A stretch of 36,356 bases of DNA from Streptomyces griseorubiginosus (GCF_017614965.1 NZ_WVUG01000057.1:1-36356), one strand, 5' to 3'. Counted from the stretch's first letter, positions 1 through 8,912 are shown. Program-made: numbers and translations. The notes: a model not told the origin generated them from the sequence alone.

Positions 1-1124
1 ACGGACGGGGCGGGACCGAAGCGGGGCTCGTTGGCAAAGGCCATGATGTTGACGGTCGGGCCGAGACGGGTCTGTCCGCCGCCGGAGAGGCCGAGTTCGT
101 GGATGAGCTCCTCGCCGCGGAAACGCTGGTGACGGATCACGTCCGCGAGCGACCGGGACACCTGGGAGGCGAGGTCGGCGAAGGGGGTGTCGGGCGTGGT
201 CGTCACGCGCAGGGGGAGAACGTTGACCATGGCGCTCGGGGTGGTCAGGGAGGTGCGGCCGGTGCGGCCCGCGAGCGGCAGCGAGAACGTGAAGTCGGTG
301 CGGCCGGTGATCCGGTGGAAGAAGGCCGCGGTGGCCGCGAGCGCCAGGGCCGGCCACTGCACGCCGAGGCGGGCGGCCGTGTCGGCGAGTGCGCGGGCCA
401 GCGGGGCCGGAAGGGTGTGGACGTGGCGGAGCACGCTGTGGGTGCCGGTGGACGGGCGGCCCGCGAGGGACACCGGGTCGGGCAGGTCGGTGAAGACCCC
501 CCGCCAGTACGCGCGGTCCTGGGCCCGGCGACGCGAGCCGGCGTAGGCCGCCTCGTCCGCGACGACCTGGTCCAGGGGTGCGAAGCCCGTACGCGCGGGG
601 TCTTCTCCGGCGAGCAGAGCCGTGTACAGGGCGGCGACGCGGGCGGCGTAAACGGAATGGCCGAAGCCGTCGAGGACGGCGTGGTGGTAGCCGTGGAAGT
701 ACCAGTGCCGGTCGTCGGCCAGGACGATCAGGGCCTGTTCGCTCAGGGGACCGCGGTCCAGGTCGAAGGGCCTGGTCATGCGCTCGTTCATCCACCGGTG
801 CGCGGCGGCCTCCGGATCGGCGGTCGCTCGCAGGTCGAGAAGGCGGAGCGGGTCCGGCCCGGTGGGCTCGACCATCTGGTGGAGGGCCACATCCCGGCCC
901 GCGCCGGTGTCCTGCTCGTCCTGGACGAAGTACGAACGCAGGGCCTCTGTCTCCTCGACGCCCCGTCGTACGGCCTCGGCGAAGACCGCGGTGTCGAGCG
1001 GGCCGGAGATCTCGTAGTAGCCACCGCAGTTGTAGAGGGGGCTGTCCGCGTGCAGGTGCTGGGCGACCCATATGCCGGACTGGGCGGCCGAGACGGGTCG
1101 ACGGAGCAGACGGGCTTCGGACAT
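1..1124 (-). CDS. NRPS, N-terminal condensation domain (partial, runs off left edge)
   Basis: The frame is open from an ATG at 1124 to the window edge, giving 374 residues of a larger protein. The visible part is a condensation domain. Residues 147-153 read HHAVLDG, a full HHxxxDG catalytic motif. The start is supported by AGAGGA about 10 bases upstream. The gene is the last visible member of the operon of FAAL, two dehydrogenase-type proteins and an acyl carrier protein, and follows the carrier protein by 67 bases. The domain is therefore most likely a starter condensation domain that N-acylates the first amino acid with the fatty acid delivered by that carrier protein. The starter role is inferred from context. 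Adenylation and later domains lie outside the window. Confidence 0.9.
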   Translation of the reverse strand, partial: MSEARLLRRPVSAAQSGIWVAQHLHADSPLYNCGGYYEISGPLDTAVFAEAVRRGVEETEALRSYFVQDEQDTGAGRDVALHQMVEPTGPDPLRLLDLRATADPEAAAHRWMNERMTRPFDLDRGPLSEQALIVLADDRHWYFHGYHHAVLDGFGHSVYAARVAALYTALLAGEDPARTGFAPLDQVVADEAAYAGSRRRAQDRAYWRGVFTDLPDPVSLAGRPSTGTHSVLRHVHTLPAPLARALADTAARLGVQWPALALAATAAFFHRITGRTDFTFSLPLAGRTGRTSLTTPSAMVNVLPLRVTTTPDTPFADLASQVSRSLADVIRHQRFRGEELIHELGLSGGGQTRLGPTVNIMAFANEPRFGPAPS

Positions 1125-1191
1125 GGAAGTGCGGTCCTCTCGGTTCTGCGGAGGTGGTGGACTGCGGCGGTCTGCGAGCGAGGGCGAACCG

Positions 1192-1464
1192 TCAGCCGTT
1201 CAGGGCCAGTTCCTCGGCCAGGGCCTTGCTCAGTGCGTCGATCGTGGGGTTGTCCCACATGATCGCCGGGTCGAGGGAGACGTCGAGGTGGTCCTCGAGT
1301 TCGGCGATGACCGAGAGGGCGTACACCGAGTCGAGCCCGTAGTCGGAGAGGGGTACGGAGGCGTCGATCGTGTCGGCGGGCCGTGCCAGATGCATGGCCA
1401 CGCATTCGGTGAGCCAGCGGACGAGGCTCTGTGCAGAGTGGATCTCGACGTCGGACTCGGGCAT
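1192..1464 (-). CDS. Acyl carrier protein (lipid-tail carrier)
   Basis: This is a 90-residue free-standing carrier protein. The phosphopantetheine attachment site is GLDSVYAL, with Ser46 as the modified residue, and the four-helix carrier length is normal. The ATG is preceded by AAGGA about 8 bases upstream. It lies between the dehydrogenase genes and the condensation-domain NRPS. The likely role is to receive the acyl-adenylate from the FAAL, hold the chain while dehydrogenases act on it, and present it to the starter condensation domain, as free carriers do in daptomycin- and friulimicin-type clusters. The order of these steps is inferred. Confidence 0.93.
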   Translation of the reverse strand: MPESDVEIHSAQSLVRWLTECVAMHLARPADTIDASVPLSDYGLDSVYALSVIAELEDHLDVSLDPAIMWDNPTIDALSKALAEELALNG

Positions 1465-1541
1465 GGGACTGTCCTTTTCGGTGGGCCGGCCGGATGGCGG
1501 CGCGTTACACGTTCCGGGCGGGGGCTCGGGTGCTGAGGTGT

Positions 1542-2441
1542 TCAGGGGCGGTCCGGGAGCCGGCGTTCGGCCAGGTCGAAGGAGCGCCCGTTGTCGTAGC
1601 GGCGGATCAGATCTCCGTACAGGCGCTCCTGGACCGCGCCGGAGGGCTGCCGTACGCGTCGGGCATGCGTGGCGAGGATCCCGCCGGGGGCGGCCGTCAT
1701 GAACTCGGGCGCCAGCAGTGCGGCGGCCCGCGGAGCCGTGACCAGTTCGGTGAACGGCAGGCGGCGCGGGGCCGGGCTCGGGGGTCGGTCGGTGGCGAAC
1801 AGTTCCCGCTGGGTCTGGTGCAACAGCATCTGGAAGACAGCGTGTTCGCCTGCCCTGATGTAGAAGCGCGACCCCATCAGAACCGACAGCCGATCCAGCG
1901 CGCTCTGGATCACCCTCGGCACCAGATGCCGTACTGCCTGCTCGTGGACGCCTTCATGGGCGGGCAGGGGGTCCTCGTCCCGGACCGCGAGGGTGGTCAG
2001 GACGTCGCACAGCAACAGGTCGGCATGGACTCCCGACAGCACCTCGCGCAGTCGGGGGATGTCGACGGCGGCCGCTCCGTAGAGGTGCCTGCCCCGCAGA
2101 TGGCGCACGGTGACGCGGAGTGCCGAGTCGAGGGCGCCGACAGCCGCTCCGATGCGCACGGCCGCGGCTTGCATTCCGGCGTCCGGAAGGCCCGGGCGGA
2201 CGGGACGGGCGAGGTGGGGCGAGCGGCGGTACAGGGCGCGCAAGGCGTGCAGCCATGCCTCGGGAGGGGTGTTCCCGCTCCTCGTGAGGGCAGCGGGAAG
2301 CGGTTCCCCGACGGTGGACCGGCCCGTTTCGCTCGCGGCGAGGATCGCCCGGAAGCCGGTTGGACTGGTGGTGTCGTAGGGGTCGCCGAGATGATGTTCG
2401 ACCTCCTCGGCGAGGGCCGTGGGGGCGGTGACTGTGGTCAT
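1542..2441 (-). CDS. Acyl-CoA dehydrogenase-like protein (C-terminal-domain type)
   Basis: This 299-residue protein matches only the helical C-terminal half of the acyl-CoA dehydrogenase fold. A segment with RGRHLYGAAAVDIPRLREVL corresponds to the helix that begins the C-terminal domain, and a later GSRFYIRAGEHAVFQMLL stretch resembles its end. The N-terminal and middle FAD-contacting domains are missing. The ATG at 2441 overlaps the stop of the upstream full dehydrogenase by 4 bases, so the two are translationally coupled. A longer reading frame upstream would lie inside that gene and is not used. It is probably the second subunit of a heteromeric dehydrogenase that desaturates the lipid tail. 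Paired dehydrogenases occur in ramoplanin-, enduracidin- and friulimicin-type clusters. Independent activity is doubtful. Confidence 0.75.
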   Translation of the reverse strand: MTTVTAPTALAEEVEHHLGDPYDTTSPTGFRAILAASETGRSTVGEPLPAALTRSGNTPPEAWLHALRALYRRSPHLARPVRPGLPDAGMQAAAVRIGAAVGALDSALRVTVRHLRGRHLYGAAAVDIPRLREVLSGVHADLLLCDVLTTLAVRDEDPLPAHEGVHEQAVRHLVPRVIQSALDRLSVLMGSRFYIRAGEHAVFQMLLHQTQRELFATDRPPSPAPRRLPFTELVTAPRAAALLAPEFMTAAPGGILATHARRVRQPSGAVQERLYGDLIRRYDNGRSFDLAERRLPDRP

Positions 2442-4216
2442 CGGACCGTGCCCTCCAGGGAGTCGAGGAGTGAGGGGACCGTGCCGGGACGTGCGGACAG
2501 CAGGGCGTCCGCGAGGATGTCGAGGTCCTCGCGTTCGGTTTCCCCGACCGGCTCCCCGAGTTCGGTGAGGGCGGTGACCAGGCAGCCACGCAGCCACGCC
2601 TCGTCGAGGCCATCACGTCGGCGCAGCCACAGGTGCAGGGCGGCGGCCGCGGCGAAGCACAGTTCGTACCGCTCGGCGAGTTCGAAGGCGTGGCCGGGCA
2701 CCGCACGCGGTGGGAAGCGCACGGCCGCCATCTCCTCATGGAGCCGGTCGGTTGCCCGCCGCAGCCGTTCGGCCAGGGTGGCGAGCCGGTCGGAAGCGGC
2801 CTCGGTCACCGCCAGGTCGTGGACTCGGTCCACGGCGGCGGGCAGCCCGGCGACGACGGAGGCGCCGGTGCCCGACAGCAAGCTCAGCGCCCGGGGATCG
2901 AACGGCCGGAGCCGGGCCCCGAGGTCGGTCGCCTCGTCAAGGCCCTCCTCGTCCTGGCGGCCCGTGCGGTAGCCGCGGGACAACCTGGCGAACTGGTCGA
3001 TCAGGGCGTTGCGGTTGACCAGACTGCTGCCGTCGAAGATGCCGATGATGCGGTGGTCCCTCTCCAGTTTCGCGAAGCGCCCGTGCCCGTCGGCGTCGAG
3101 CAGGCCGTACGGGCCGAGGGAGTGGAGCAGCCGGGCCACGAGGTCGTCCACCTGGGCGGGCACGTAGGCCTTGGCGACGGCGGAGACGACGCTCATCTCT
3201 GCGGTGAGGGCGTGTACGGCTCGCACCGCGACCAGTCCGGTGGCCTCCGCGAGCAGCAGACCGGCCATCGCGGCACCCAACTCGCGGCGGACATGCGGTA
3301 GTTCTGAGATCGATGTTCCGTCGTCGGTGGTGGCGGTGGTGGTGAACCGGGCGGCCAGGCTCAGGGCGTGGTCGCCGGCGCCGAGGGACATCGCCACGCA
3401 GCCGGTGCGGGTGAGGTGCAGGGCCTTGAGGATGATCTCGACGCCGCGGCCGGCCTCGCCGATGAGGGCGTCGGACGGCACCCGCACGTCGTGGAATTCC
3501 ATACCGCTGATGTCCGCGCCGCGGATTCCGTAGGTGGGCACCTTGGGCAGCGGATTCAACTGCTCAGAGGTGAGCCGGCTCTTGTCGACGAGGAAGAGAC
3601 TGAAGCCGCGCGGGCCGCCGGCCGGGTCGGTACGGGCCAGCACGGTGACCAGGTCGGCCCTGGTGATGTTGTTGATCAGCCACTTCTCGCCGGTGACGCG
3701 CCAGCCCGCGCCCCCGTCGGCCTCTCGCGCCGTGACCTCTCCGGCCAGCAGATCGCTGCCGTGGTGCCGCTCCGTCAGCGCGCAGGAGACGACGGCGCCC
3801 TCGGCGATGCGGCGGCCCAGCCATGTCGCCCGGTCGGGTGCGCCGGCGATCCAGGTGGACACGGCTCCGAGGTACGTCTTGCCGTGGGCGGCCGCCACCG
3901 TCAGGTCCACGCGCGAGACCGCACGCAACAGTCGCATCACCGTGCTGAAGTCGTCGAGTGCGCCCCCGTGTTCAACCGGAACGTAGTACCGGGGGAGTCC
4001 GAACTCGTCGAGAGCCCGGCACGCCTCCGCGGGAAACCCCTCCCGCGCGTCCAGTGCGCCCAGCGCCTCGGCGGAGAACGGTCCGCCGGCCACCGCCAGT
4101 TCGTCCAGGCGCCGCACCAGCTCCGGCACGGGGTCGGAACCGCCCGCCGGCACCGGCGCTGGTGAACGGGCTGCCGTACCCGTCGCGGCTGAGGCGTGCG
4201 GTGTCGTGGCGGTCAT
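2438..4216 (-). CDS. Acyl-CoA/acyl-ACP dehydrogenase of lipid-tail biosynthesis
   Basis: The protein has 592 residues. About residues 30-420 form a full acyl-CoA dehydrogenase: an alpha-helical N-terminal domain, a beta middle domain (CALTERHHGSDL, WLINNITRADLV) and a helical C-terminal domain. About 170 further C-terminal residues have no clear match. It would introduce a double bond into the fatty acyl chain using FAD, probably on the carrier-bound acyl group. At the position of the catalytic glutamate of medium-chain dehydrogenase (IYEGT motif) this protein has IFDGSS, with Asp395 as the candidate base. The ATG overlaps the FAAL stop codon by 4 bases and the stop overlaps the next gene by 4 bases. 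The substrate and the double-bond position cannot be read from sequence. Confidence 0.88.
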   Translation of the reverse strand: MTATTPHASAATGTAARSPAPVPAGGSDPVPELVRRLDELAVAGGPFSAEALGALDAREGFPAEACRALDEFGLPRYYVPVEHGGALDDFSTVMRLLRAVSRVDLTVAAAHGKTYLGAVSTWIAGAPDRATWLGRRIAEGAVVSCALTERHHGSDLLAGEVTAREADGGAGWRVTGEKWLINNITRADLVTVLARTDPAGGPRGFSLFLVDKSRLTSEQLNPLPKVPTYGIRGADISGMEFHDVRVPSDALIGEAGRGVEIILKALHLTRTGCVAMSLGAGDHALSLAARFTTTATTDDGTSISELPHVRRELGAAMAGLLLAEATGLVAVRAVHALTAEMSVVSAVAKAYVPAQVDDLVARLLHSLGPYGLLDADGHGRFAKLERDHRIIGIFDGSSLVNRNALIDQFARLSRGYRTGRQDEEGLDEATDLGARLRPFDPRALSLLSGTGASVVAGLPAAVDRVHDLAVTEAASDRLATLAERLRRATDRLHEEMAAVRFPPRAVPGHAFELAERYELCFAAAAALHLWLRRRDGLDEAWLRGCLVTALTELGEPVGETEREDLDILADALLSARPGTVPSLLDSLEGTVR

Positions 4217-5997
4217 GCCCCGACCGTCTCTTCGTCCGGTACGGCGGGCAGCAGGTCGGGCTGGTATTCGGCGTAGGTCGGCTGGAGGGCTCCGGTCCGG
4301 AAGAGTTCACGCATCGCCGAACGCTGGATCTTGCCGCTGGTGGTGCGGCGCACTCCGCCGGGGCGCAGCAGCAGGACGGCTCCGACAGGGGCGCCGAACT
4401 CGCGGGCGACGGTGAGTCGCATGCCCGTCGCGAGTTCCCTCAGCCGCTCCTCGTCCTTGATGCCGCGGACCTCGTGGGTGACGACCAGTACGTCGTCCTG
4501 GCCGTTGCCGCCCAGGCCGGGCACCGAGAAGCAGGCGCCGACGAGATTGCCCAACTCTGGCTGCTGGACCCGGAGTTCGTGTTCGATGTCCTGCGGATAG
4601 AGGTTTCGGCCGCGCAGGTTGAGCACGTCCTTGATGCGGCCCGTGATGTAGACCTCGCCCTGGTACAGGGCACCGAGATCGCCGGTGCGCAGGTATCCGG
4701 TGTCGCCCTCGGCGGTGGTGGCCCGGAAGTCGGCCTCGTTGGTCGCGTCACGACCCCAGTAGCCGTGTCCCACGACCGGGCCCCGCAGCCAGAGTTCACC
4801 GACGCCGCCCTCGGGCAGGGGGCGGAGGGTGTCGGGATCGACGACCCGTACCTCGGCACCGCGCGGCGGTCCGCAGCCGACCACGTCACGGCCGGCCTGA
4901 TCGGCGTCGGCGACGGGCCGGAACTCGTTGCGCTCGAGGAGGTCGGCGTCGACCTGCAGGCTGCGCGGCGGGCCGTCGATGGCACCGGAGACGAAGAGGG
5001 TCGCCTCGGCCATGCCGTAGCAGGGGGCGAGCGCGTCGGCACGCAGCCCGTGGTCCGCGAACTTCCGGTGGAACCGGTCCAGGACGGCGGCCCGCACGGG
5101 TTCGGAGCCGTCGACGGCATGGCGCCAGCGGGAGAGGTCGAGTCCCTCGGCCTGGGCGTCGGTGACGCGCCGGCTGCACACCTCGTAGGCGAAGTCGGGT
5201 GCGGCGGAGTAGTGGATGTCAAACCGGTCGATCATGCGCAGCCACAGGTGGGGTCGCTTCAGGAAGGTGCTGGGACTCATCAGCACGGTGGCGGAGCCGG
5301 TCATCAGCGGCGGCAGCATCAGGCCCATCAGACCCATGTCGTGAAAGTGGGGTATCCAGCCGCCGCCACGTGTGGTGTCGTCGAGTTTCAGGACGTCGGC
5401 GATGTGGGCGGTGTTGTGCAGCAGGTTGCCGTGACTGATCATCACGCCCTTGGGGTCACCGGTGGAGCCCGAGGTGTACTGGAGCACGGCGAGTGTCGTG
5501 TGGTCGGTGGACGGCATGGTCCAGGCGTCGGGTGCGGGTCCGGCGCCGTCGTCGGTGGCCATCAGGGGGAGGTGGCCGAGCCCCTCCTCGGCGAGCCATT
5601 CCTCGACATCGCCCCGGGTCGGGGTGTCGGTCAGGATCGCCGTGGCGCCCGCGTCGTCCGCGATGCGCCGGACCCGGTGCCGCTCGTGGCGGTAACGACC
5701 GGGAAGCGAGGAGGGGACCGCGACGACGCCGGCGTACAGGCAGCCGAGGAACGCGGTCACGAACCCGAGCCCGGCGGGGTACAGCAGCACGGCACGATCA
5801 CCGGGCCCGACCCCGGCGAGCCGCAGCCGCACGGCCAGGCCGCGGGCCCGCGCGTCCAGTTCGGCATAGGTCAGCCACTGCGCCCCGTCCTCCCGAACGG
5901 GATCCGTCACAAATGCCGCCGCCTCTTTTTCCGGCCGGTTTTCCGCATGCCGTCGGAGTACTGCGGTGACACTGGGGGCGGTGACGATTCCCGCCAT
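4213..5997 (-). CDS. Fatty acyl-AMP ligase (FAAL) of lipopeptide initiation
   Basis: This is an ANL-superfamily adenylate-forming enzyme of about 594 residues. It shows the P-loop YTSGSTGDPKG, PHFHDMGL typical of FAALs, the CYGMAEATLF motif, YLRTGDLG, and a C-terminal GRIKDVLNLRGRNLYPQDIE hinge region. FAALs activate a free fatty acid as acyl-AMP and pass it to a carrier protein, which fits the carrier gene three genes downstream. The chosen ATG at 5997 has AGGG 8 bases upstream. An upstream ATG at 6054 would add 19 residues but has only a weak ribosome site. It is the first gene of the left operon and overlaps the dehydrogenase start by 4 bases. It faces the methylaspartate mutase operon across a divergent intergenic region. 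Confidence 0.93.
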   Translation of the reverse strand: MAGIVTAPSVTAVLRRHAENRPEKEAAAFVTDPVREDGAQWLTYAELDARARGLAVRLRLAGVGPGDRAVLLYPAGLGFVTAFLGCLYAGVVAVPSSLPGRYRHERHRVRRIADDAGATAILTDTPTRGDVEEWLAEEGLGHLPLMATDDGAGPAPDAWTMPSTDHTTLAVLQYTSGSTGDPKGVMISHGNLLHNTAHIADVLKLDDTTRGGGWIPHFHDMGLMGLMLPPLMTGSATVLMSPSTFLKRPHLWLRMIDRFDIHYSAAPDFAYEVCSRRVTDAQAEGLDLSRWRHAVDGSEPVRAAVLDRFHRKFADHGLRADALAPCYGMAEATLFVSGAIDGPPRSLQVDADLLERNEFRPVADADQAGRDVVGCGPPRGAEVRVVDPDTLRPLPEGGVGELWLRGPVVGHGYWGRDATNEADFRATTAEGDTGYLRTGDLGALYQGEVYITGRIKDVLNLRGRNLYPQDIEHELRVQQPELGNLVGACFSVPGLGGNGQDDVLVVTHEVRGIKDEERLRELATGMRLTVAREFGAPVGAVLLLRPGGVRRTTSGKIQRSAMRELFRTGALQPTYAEYQPDLLPAVPDEETVGA

Positions 5998-6341
5998 ATT
6001 CGTGGCCCTGCCCTTCGGGGTCGAGAACGGGGTTTCAATGCGCCGGACCGGCACTGCCGTGACTTTCTACCGGCTGCCCCTGGGGCGGGGAAGGCGGCTG
6101 ACAGCAAACTGCACGCGACGTCCGGCCACCCTCCAGCAACAGGGACAAATCTCCCGTAACGGCAGGCGGTTCGGGAGGCGGCAAGGCCAGTACCGGCCAG
6201 GCGTACCCCGGTCACGGGCCCATTGACGACAGTAGAGTCAAGAACCGACCGCATTGCGAAGAACAGTCCAGCCGCCGAGTGCACCGCGTTTCCAGCTGTC
6301 CTACAGGGAAACGCCCGGCACTCCCCGAATCCGGGATTCCA
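5998..6341. other. Divergent intergenic region between lipid-tail and glutamate mutase operons
   Basis: This stretch of about 340 bases separates two divergent operons and should hold promoters for both. I see no supported gene. The clearest structure is the dyad at 6223-6241. Near-consensus -10/-35 pairs with correct spacing were not found on either strand, which suggests that activation by a regulator may be needed. Confidence 0.6.
6223..6241. promoter_or_regulatory. Dyad TTGAC-N9-GTCAA, candidate operator
   Basis: TTGAC at 6223-6227 and GTCAA at 6237-6241 form a perfect 5-base inverted repeat with a 9-base spacer. It lies between the FAAL and glutamate mutase operons. Each half reads as a -35-like TTGAC outward on its own strand, but no good -10 follows on either side. 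It may bind the cluster regulator. This rests on symmetry and position only. Confidence 0.3.
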
Positions 6342-6779
6342 ATGAATTCCACGCATGGCATCCACCTGCCTTCCGTGCTGATCACCGGCACGTCTTCCGA
6401 CGCCCACACCTGGAATCTCATATTTCTCCAGTTACTCCTGGAGGAATGGGGCCACGACGTCATCAACCTCGGCCCCTGCGCGCCCGACGAACTGGTGCTG
6501 CGGTCCGCCCTGGAACAGAGGCCTGATCTGCTCGTCGTCAGCAGCGTCAACGGCCACGGCCATCAGGACGGTCTGCGGCTCGTGCGGACCCTGCGCGGCC
6601 GCCCGCAACTCGCCGCCACCACCATGGTGATCGGCGGCAAGCTGGGTACCGACGGACTGCGCGACCTCGGGCAGCTGCGCCGGCTGCTCGACGCGGGTTA
6701 CGACCGGGTCTTCGACGACGGGGACGTGGCCTCCTTCCACGCCCTGGTGTCCCGGTTGCCGGTCCGAGCGGCGTCGTGA
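6342..6779 (+). CDS. Glutamate (methylaspartate) mutase, cobalamin-binding small subunit
   Basis: This 145-residue protein has a Rossmann-like B12-binding domain. The match to the MutS/GlmS small subunit of glutamate mutase is visible in VLITGTSSDAHTW, in SSVNGHGHQDG (SSLYGQGEID in clostridial MutS) and in VIGGKLG. The cobalt-coordinating histidine is present in DAH, but the usual DxHxxG reads DAHTWN, with Asn in place of the conserved glycine. With the next gene it would convert L-glutamate to 3-methylaspartate, a building block of friulimicin-type peptides. The ATG at 6342 is preferred because the family is about 137-145 residues long. An ATG at 6279 would add 21 unlike residues. The stop overlaps the next start by 4 bases (GTGA). 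Confidence 0.9.
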   Translation: MNSTHGIHLPSVLITGTSSDAHTWNLIFLQLLLEEWGHDVINLGPCAPDELVLRSALEQRPDLLVVSSVNGHGHQDGLRLVRTLRGRPQLAATTMVIGGKLGTDGLRDLGQLRRLLDAGYDRVFDDGDVASFHALVSRLPVRAAS

Positions 6780-8032
6780 CGCGGGTGTCCTTCGGCGACT
6801 TCGTGGCCGGGGCCCGGGCCAACGGCACGCTCGTCGTCCAGCCCCGGATGGGGTTCGGCGATCCCCGTCGCATGCGCGAGGGGCTGGCCCGCACCCGGGC
6901 CGCAGACGCGGTCACGGTGGGGACGCTGACCCTGGACAGCTACACCAGGGTGCGTGACCTCGTCGCCGCCCGCCAGGCCCTGGACGACGGTGTCCCGCTC
7001 AACGGCTACCCGATCTGCACCCACCCCCTGGAGACCTCGCGCGCCGTGCTGAACGGCATCCACACCGCCTCTTTCCCCGTCCAGGTGAGGCACGGCTCCG
7101 CGCGGCCCGAGCACATCGTGGCGGCGCTGCTCGCCCTCGGACTGGAAGCGACCGAAGGCGGGCCGGTCTCGTACTGCCTGCCCTACGGCCGCACCCCGCT
7201 GCAGGAGGCGGTGGCGAGTTGGCGCAGGTCCTGCGAGATGCTCGCCCGGCACACCGGTGACGGCCGGGTGCCGCATGTGGAGAGCTTCGGCGGCTGCATG
7301 CTGGGGCAACTGTGCCCACCGGCCGTTCTGGTCGCCGTCGCCGTCCTCGAGGGTCTGTTCTTCACCCAGCACGGCCTGCGCAGCGTCTCGTTGAGCTACG
7401 CCCAGCAGACCAGTCCGGAGCAGGACCTGGAAGCGGTGGCGGCGCTGCGGCTGCTCGCCGGCGAGTTGCTGGGGCACGTCGACTGGCATGTCGTGCTCTA
7501 CACCTACATGGGCGTGTATCCCCTCTCGCGCGGGGGCGCGCTGGCCCTGCTGGAAGCAGCGGCGCGGCTCGCGGTCGCCTCGGGGGCCTCCCGGCTGATC
7601 GTGAAGACCGCCGCGGAGGCGCACCGCATCCCGACCATCGCGGACAACGTGGAGGCACTGGAGACGGCCGCACGCGCCGCGGCAGAAGCCCCCGCACCCC
7701 CGCGGCCCCGACCGGCCGACGCCGACTCCGAGGTGTACGCGGAGGCCCGCACCCTCGTGCACACCGTGCTGGGACTGCACGACGACGTGGGCACGGCCCT
7801 GTTGACGGCCTTCCGGCGTGGTCTGCTCGACATTCCCTACTGCCTGCACCCCGACAACGCGGGCCGGGCCAGGAGTTTCATCGACCGCGACGGACGGCTC
7901 CGCTGGGCGGACACGGGTGCGCTCCCCCTCCCCCGTGCCGCCGTGTCCGCCGCCCGCAAGGTCACGTCCGCCGACCTGCTCGCGGCGCTGTCGCACGTAC
8001 AACGGGCCTACGATCACGGAGGAACCCCATGA
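6776..8032 (+). CDS. Glutamate (methylaspartate) mutase, large catalytic subunit
   Basis: The protein has 418 residues and is homologous to the E subunit of glutamate mutase, a TIM-barrel enzyme that positions the substrate over coenzyme B12. Recognisable stretches include LVVQPRMGFGD near the N-terminus, NGYPICTHP, the HGSARPEHI segment (barrel arginine and substrate-site region) and ESFGGCMLGQLCPP. It is shorter than the clostridial subunit of about 480 residues, and I did not test whether the loss is general in actinomycetes. The GTG start overlaps the small-subunit stop by 4 bases and its own stop overlaps the permease start, so the whole operon is translationally coupled. The pair supplies 3-methylaspartate, presumably for the NRPS outside the window. 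Confidence 0.9.
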   Translation: MTRVSFGDFVAGARANGTLVVQPRMGFGDPRRMREGLARTRAADAVTVGTLTLDSYTRVRDLVAARQALDDGVPLNGYPICTHPLETSRAVLNGIHTASFPVQVRHGSARPEHIVAALLALGLEATEGGPVSYCLPYGRTPLQEAVASWRRSCEMLARHTGDGRVPHVESFGGCMLGQLCPPAVLVAVAVLEGLFFTQHGLRSVSLSYAQQTSPEQDLEAVAALRLLAGELLGHVDWHVVLYTYMGVYPLSRGGALALLEAAARLAVASGASRLIVKTAAEAHRIPTIADNVEALETAARAAAEAPAPPRPRPADADSEVYAEARTLVHTVLGLHDDVGTALLTAFRRGLLDIPYCLHPDNAGRARSFIDRDGRLRWADTGALPLPRAAVSAARKVTSADLLAALSHVQRAYDHGGTP

Positions 8033-8868
8033 CCAGCACCTCGTCGCCGCCCTGCACGTCTCGCGACACCGGGCCGGGACCTGCCTGGCGCGGCACCGGC
8101 CCCACCGCGCAGTTGCTCATCCTCACCGGCCGGGCGGTCAGGGCGAACTTCACACATGTCAAGGTCGTGGTGCTGAGCATGCTGCAGCCGGTGTTCATGC
8201 TGCTTCTGCTCAGCCAGGTCTTCGGCGCCATCGTGGACCGCGGTCATCTGCCGGACGGCGTGGCCTACCTGGACTTCCTGCTCCCCGCCCTGCTGGTGAC
8301 CACCGGCATCGGTCCCGCGGTCGCCTCGGGCATCGGTCTGGTCCGTGACATGGACAACGGCGCCGTGGCACGGCTGCGCACTCTGCCGATCCACGCCCCG
8401 TTGCTGCTGTTCGCCCGCAGTTTCGCCGATCTGCTGCGTACCACGGCCCAGTTGGTGATCCTCGTCGTGGTGGCGGTGGCCTTCCTGCGCGCCGATCCGG
8501 CCGGCGGACTGCCGGGGCTGCTGGCGGCGGTCCTGCTGACCTGCGCCGTCGTTTGGGCGATGACCTGGATCTTCCTCGCGCTGGGGGCCTGGCTGCGCAA
8601 CGCGGAGGCCATGCAGAGTGCCGGCTATCTGGTCACGTTCCCGCTGATGTTCGCCTCCAGCGCCTTCGTCCCCAAGGACCGGCTTCCGGACTGGCTCCAG
8701 GTCCTGGCGACGGTCAACCCGCTGTCGTACGCGATGGACGCCAACCGTGCGCTCGCCCTCGGCCAGCCGCTGGGCACCCATGTGTGGTCCGCGCTGGGCA
8801 CCAGCGTCCTGGTCGCCGTCGCCGGATCCGTCGCGGCCGTACGGGCCTTCCGGCGCCCGCCGGCCTGA
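8029..8868 (+). CDS. ABC-2 type transporter permease (DrrB-like)
   Basis: This 279-residue integral membrane protein has about six hydrophobic segments and matches the ABC-2 permease family of antibiotic exporters. Typical stretches are LDFLLPALLVTTGIG, LRTLPI in the cytoplasmic loop and PLMFASSAFVPKDRLPDWL near the last helices. The ATG overlaps the glutamate mutase stop by 4 bases. A much longer reading frame that starts upstream is an artefact overlapping the mutase gene. Its ATPase partner is probably the DrrA-like gene at 18,162-19,115, about 10 kb away. Likely role: export of the lipopeptide or self-resistance. Confidence 0.9.
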   Translation: MTSTSSPPCTSRDTGPGPAWRGTGPTAQLLILTGRAVRANFTHVKVVVLSMLQPVFMLLLLSQVFGAIVDRGHLPDGVAYLDFLLPALLVTTGIGPAVASGIGLVRDMDNGAVARLRTLPIHAPLLLFARSFADLLRTTAQLVILVVVAVAFLRADPAGGLPGLLAAVLLTCAVVWAMTWIFLALGAWLRNAEAMQSAGYLVTFPLMFASSAFVPKDRLPDWLQVLATVNPLSYAMDANRALALGQPLGTHVWSALGTSVLVAVAGSVAAVRAFRRPPA

Positions 8869-8912
8869 ACCGCATCCCCGCCATCTCACCGAGAGACGAA
8901 AGAGGTCCCACC

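Noticed and set aside
3958..6159. A 733-codon plus-strand open frame.
   Set aside because: It is antisense to the FAAL gene, whose motifs are complete; no recognisable domain or ribosome site.
7312..8028. N-terminal extension of the ABC-2 permease frame.
   Set aside because: It overlaps the glutamate mutase large-subunit gene in another frame; the coupled ATG at 8029 is the sensible start.
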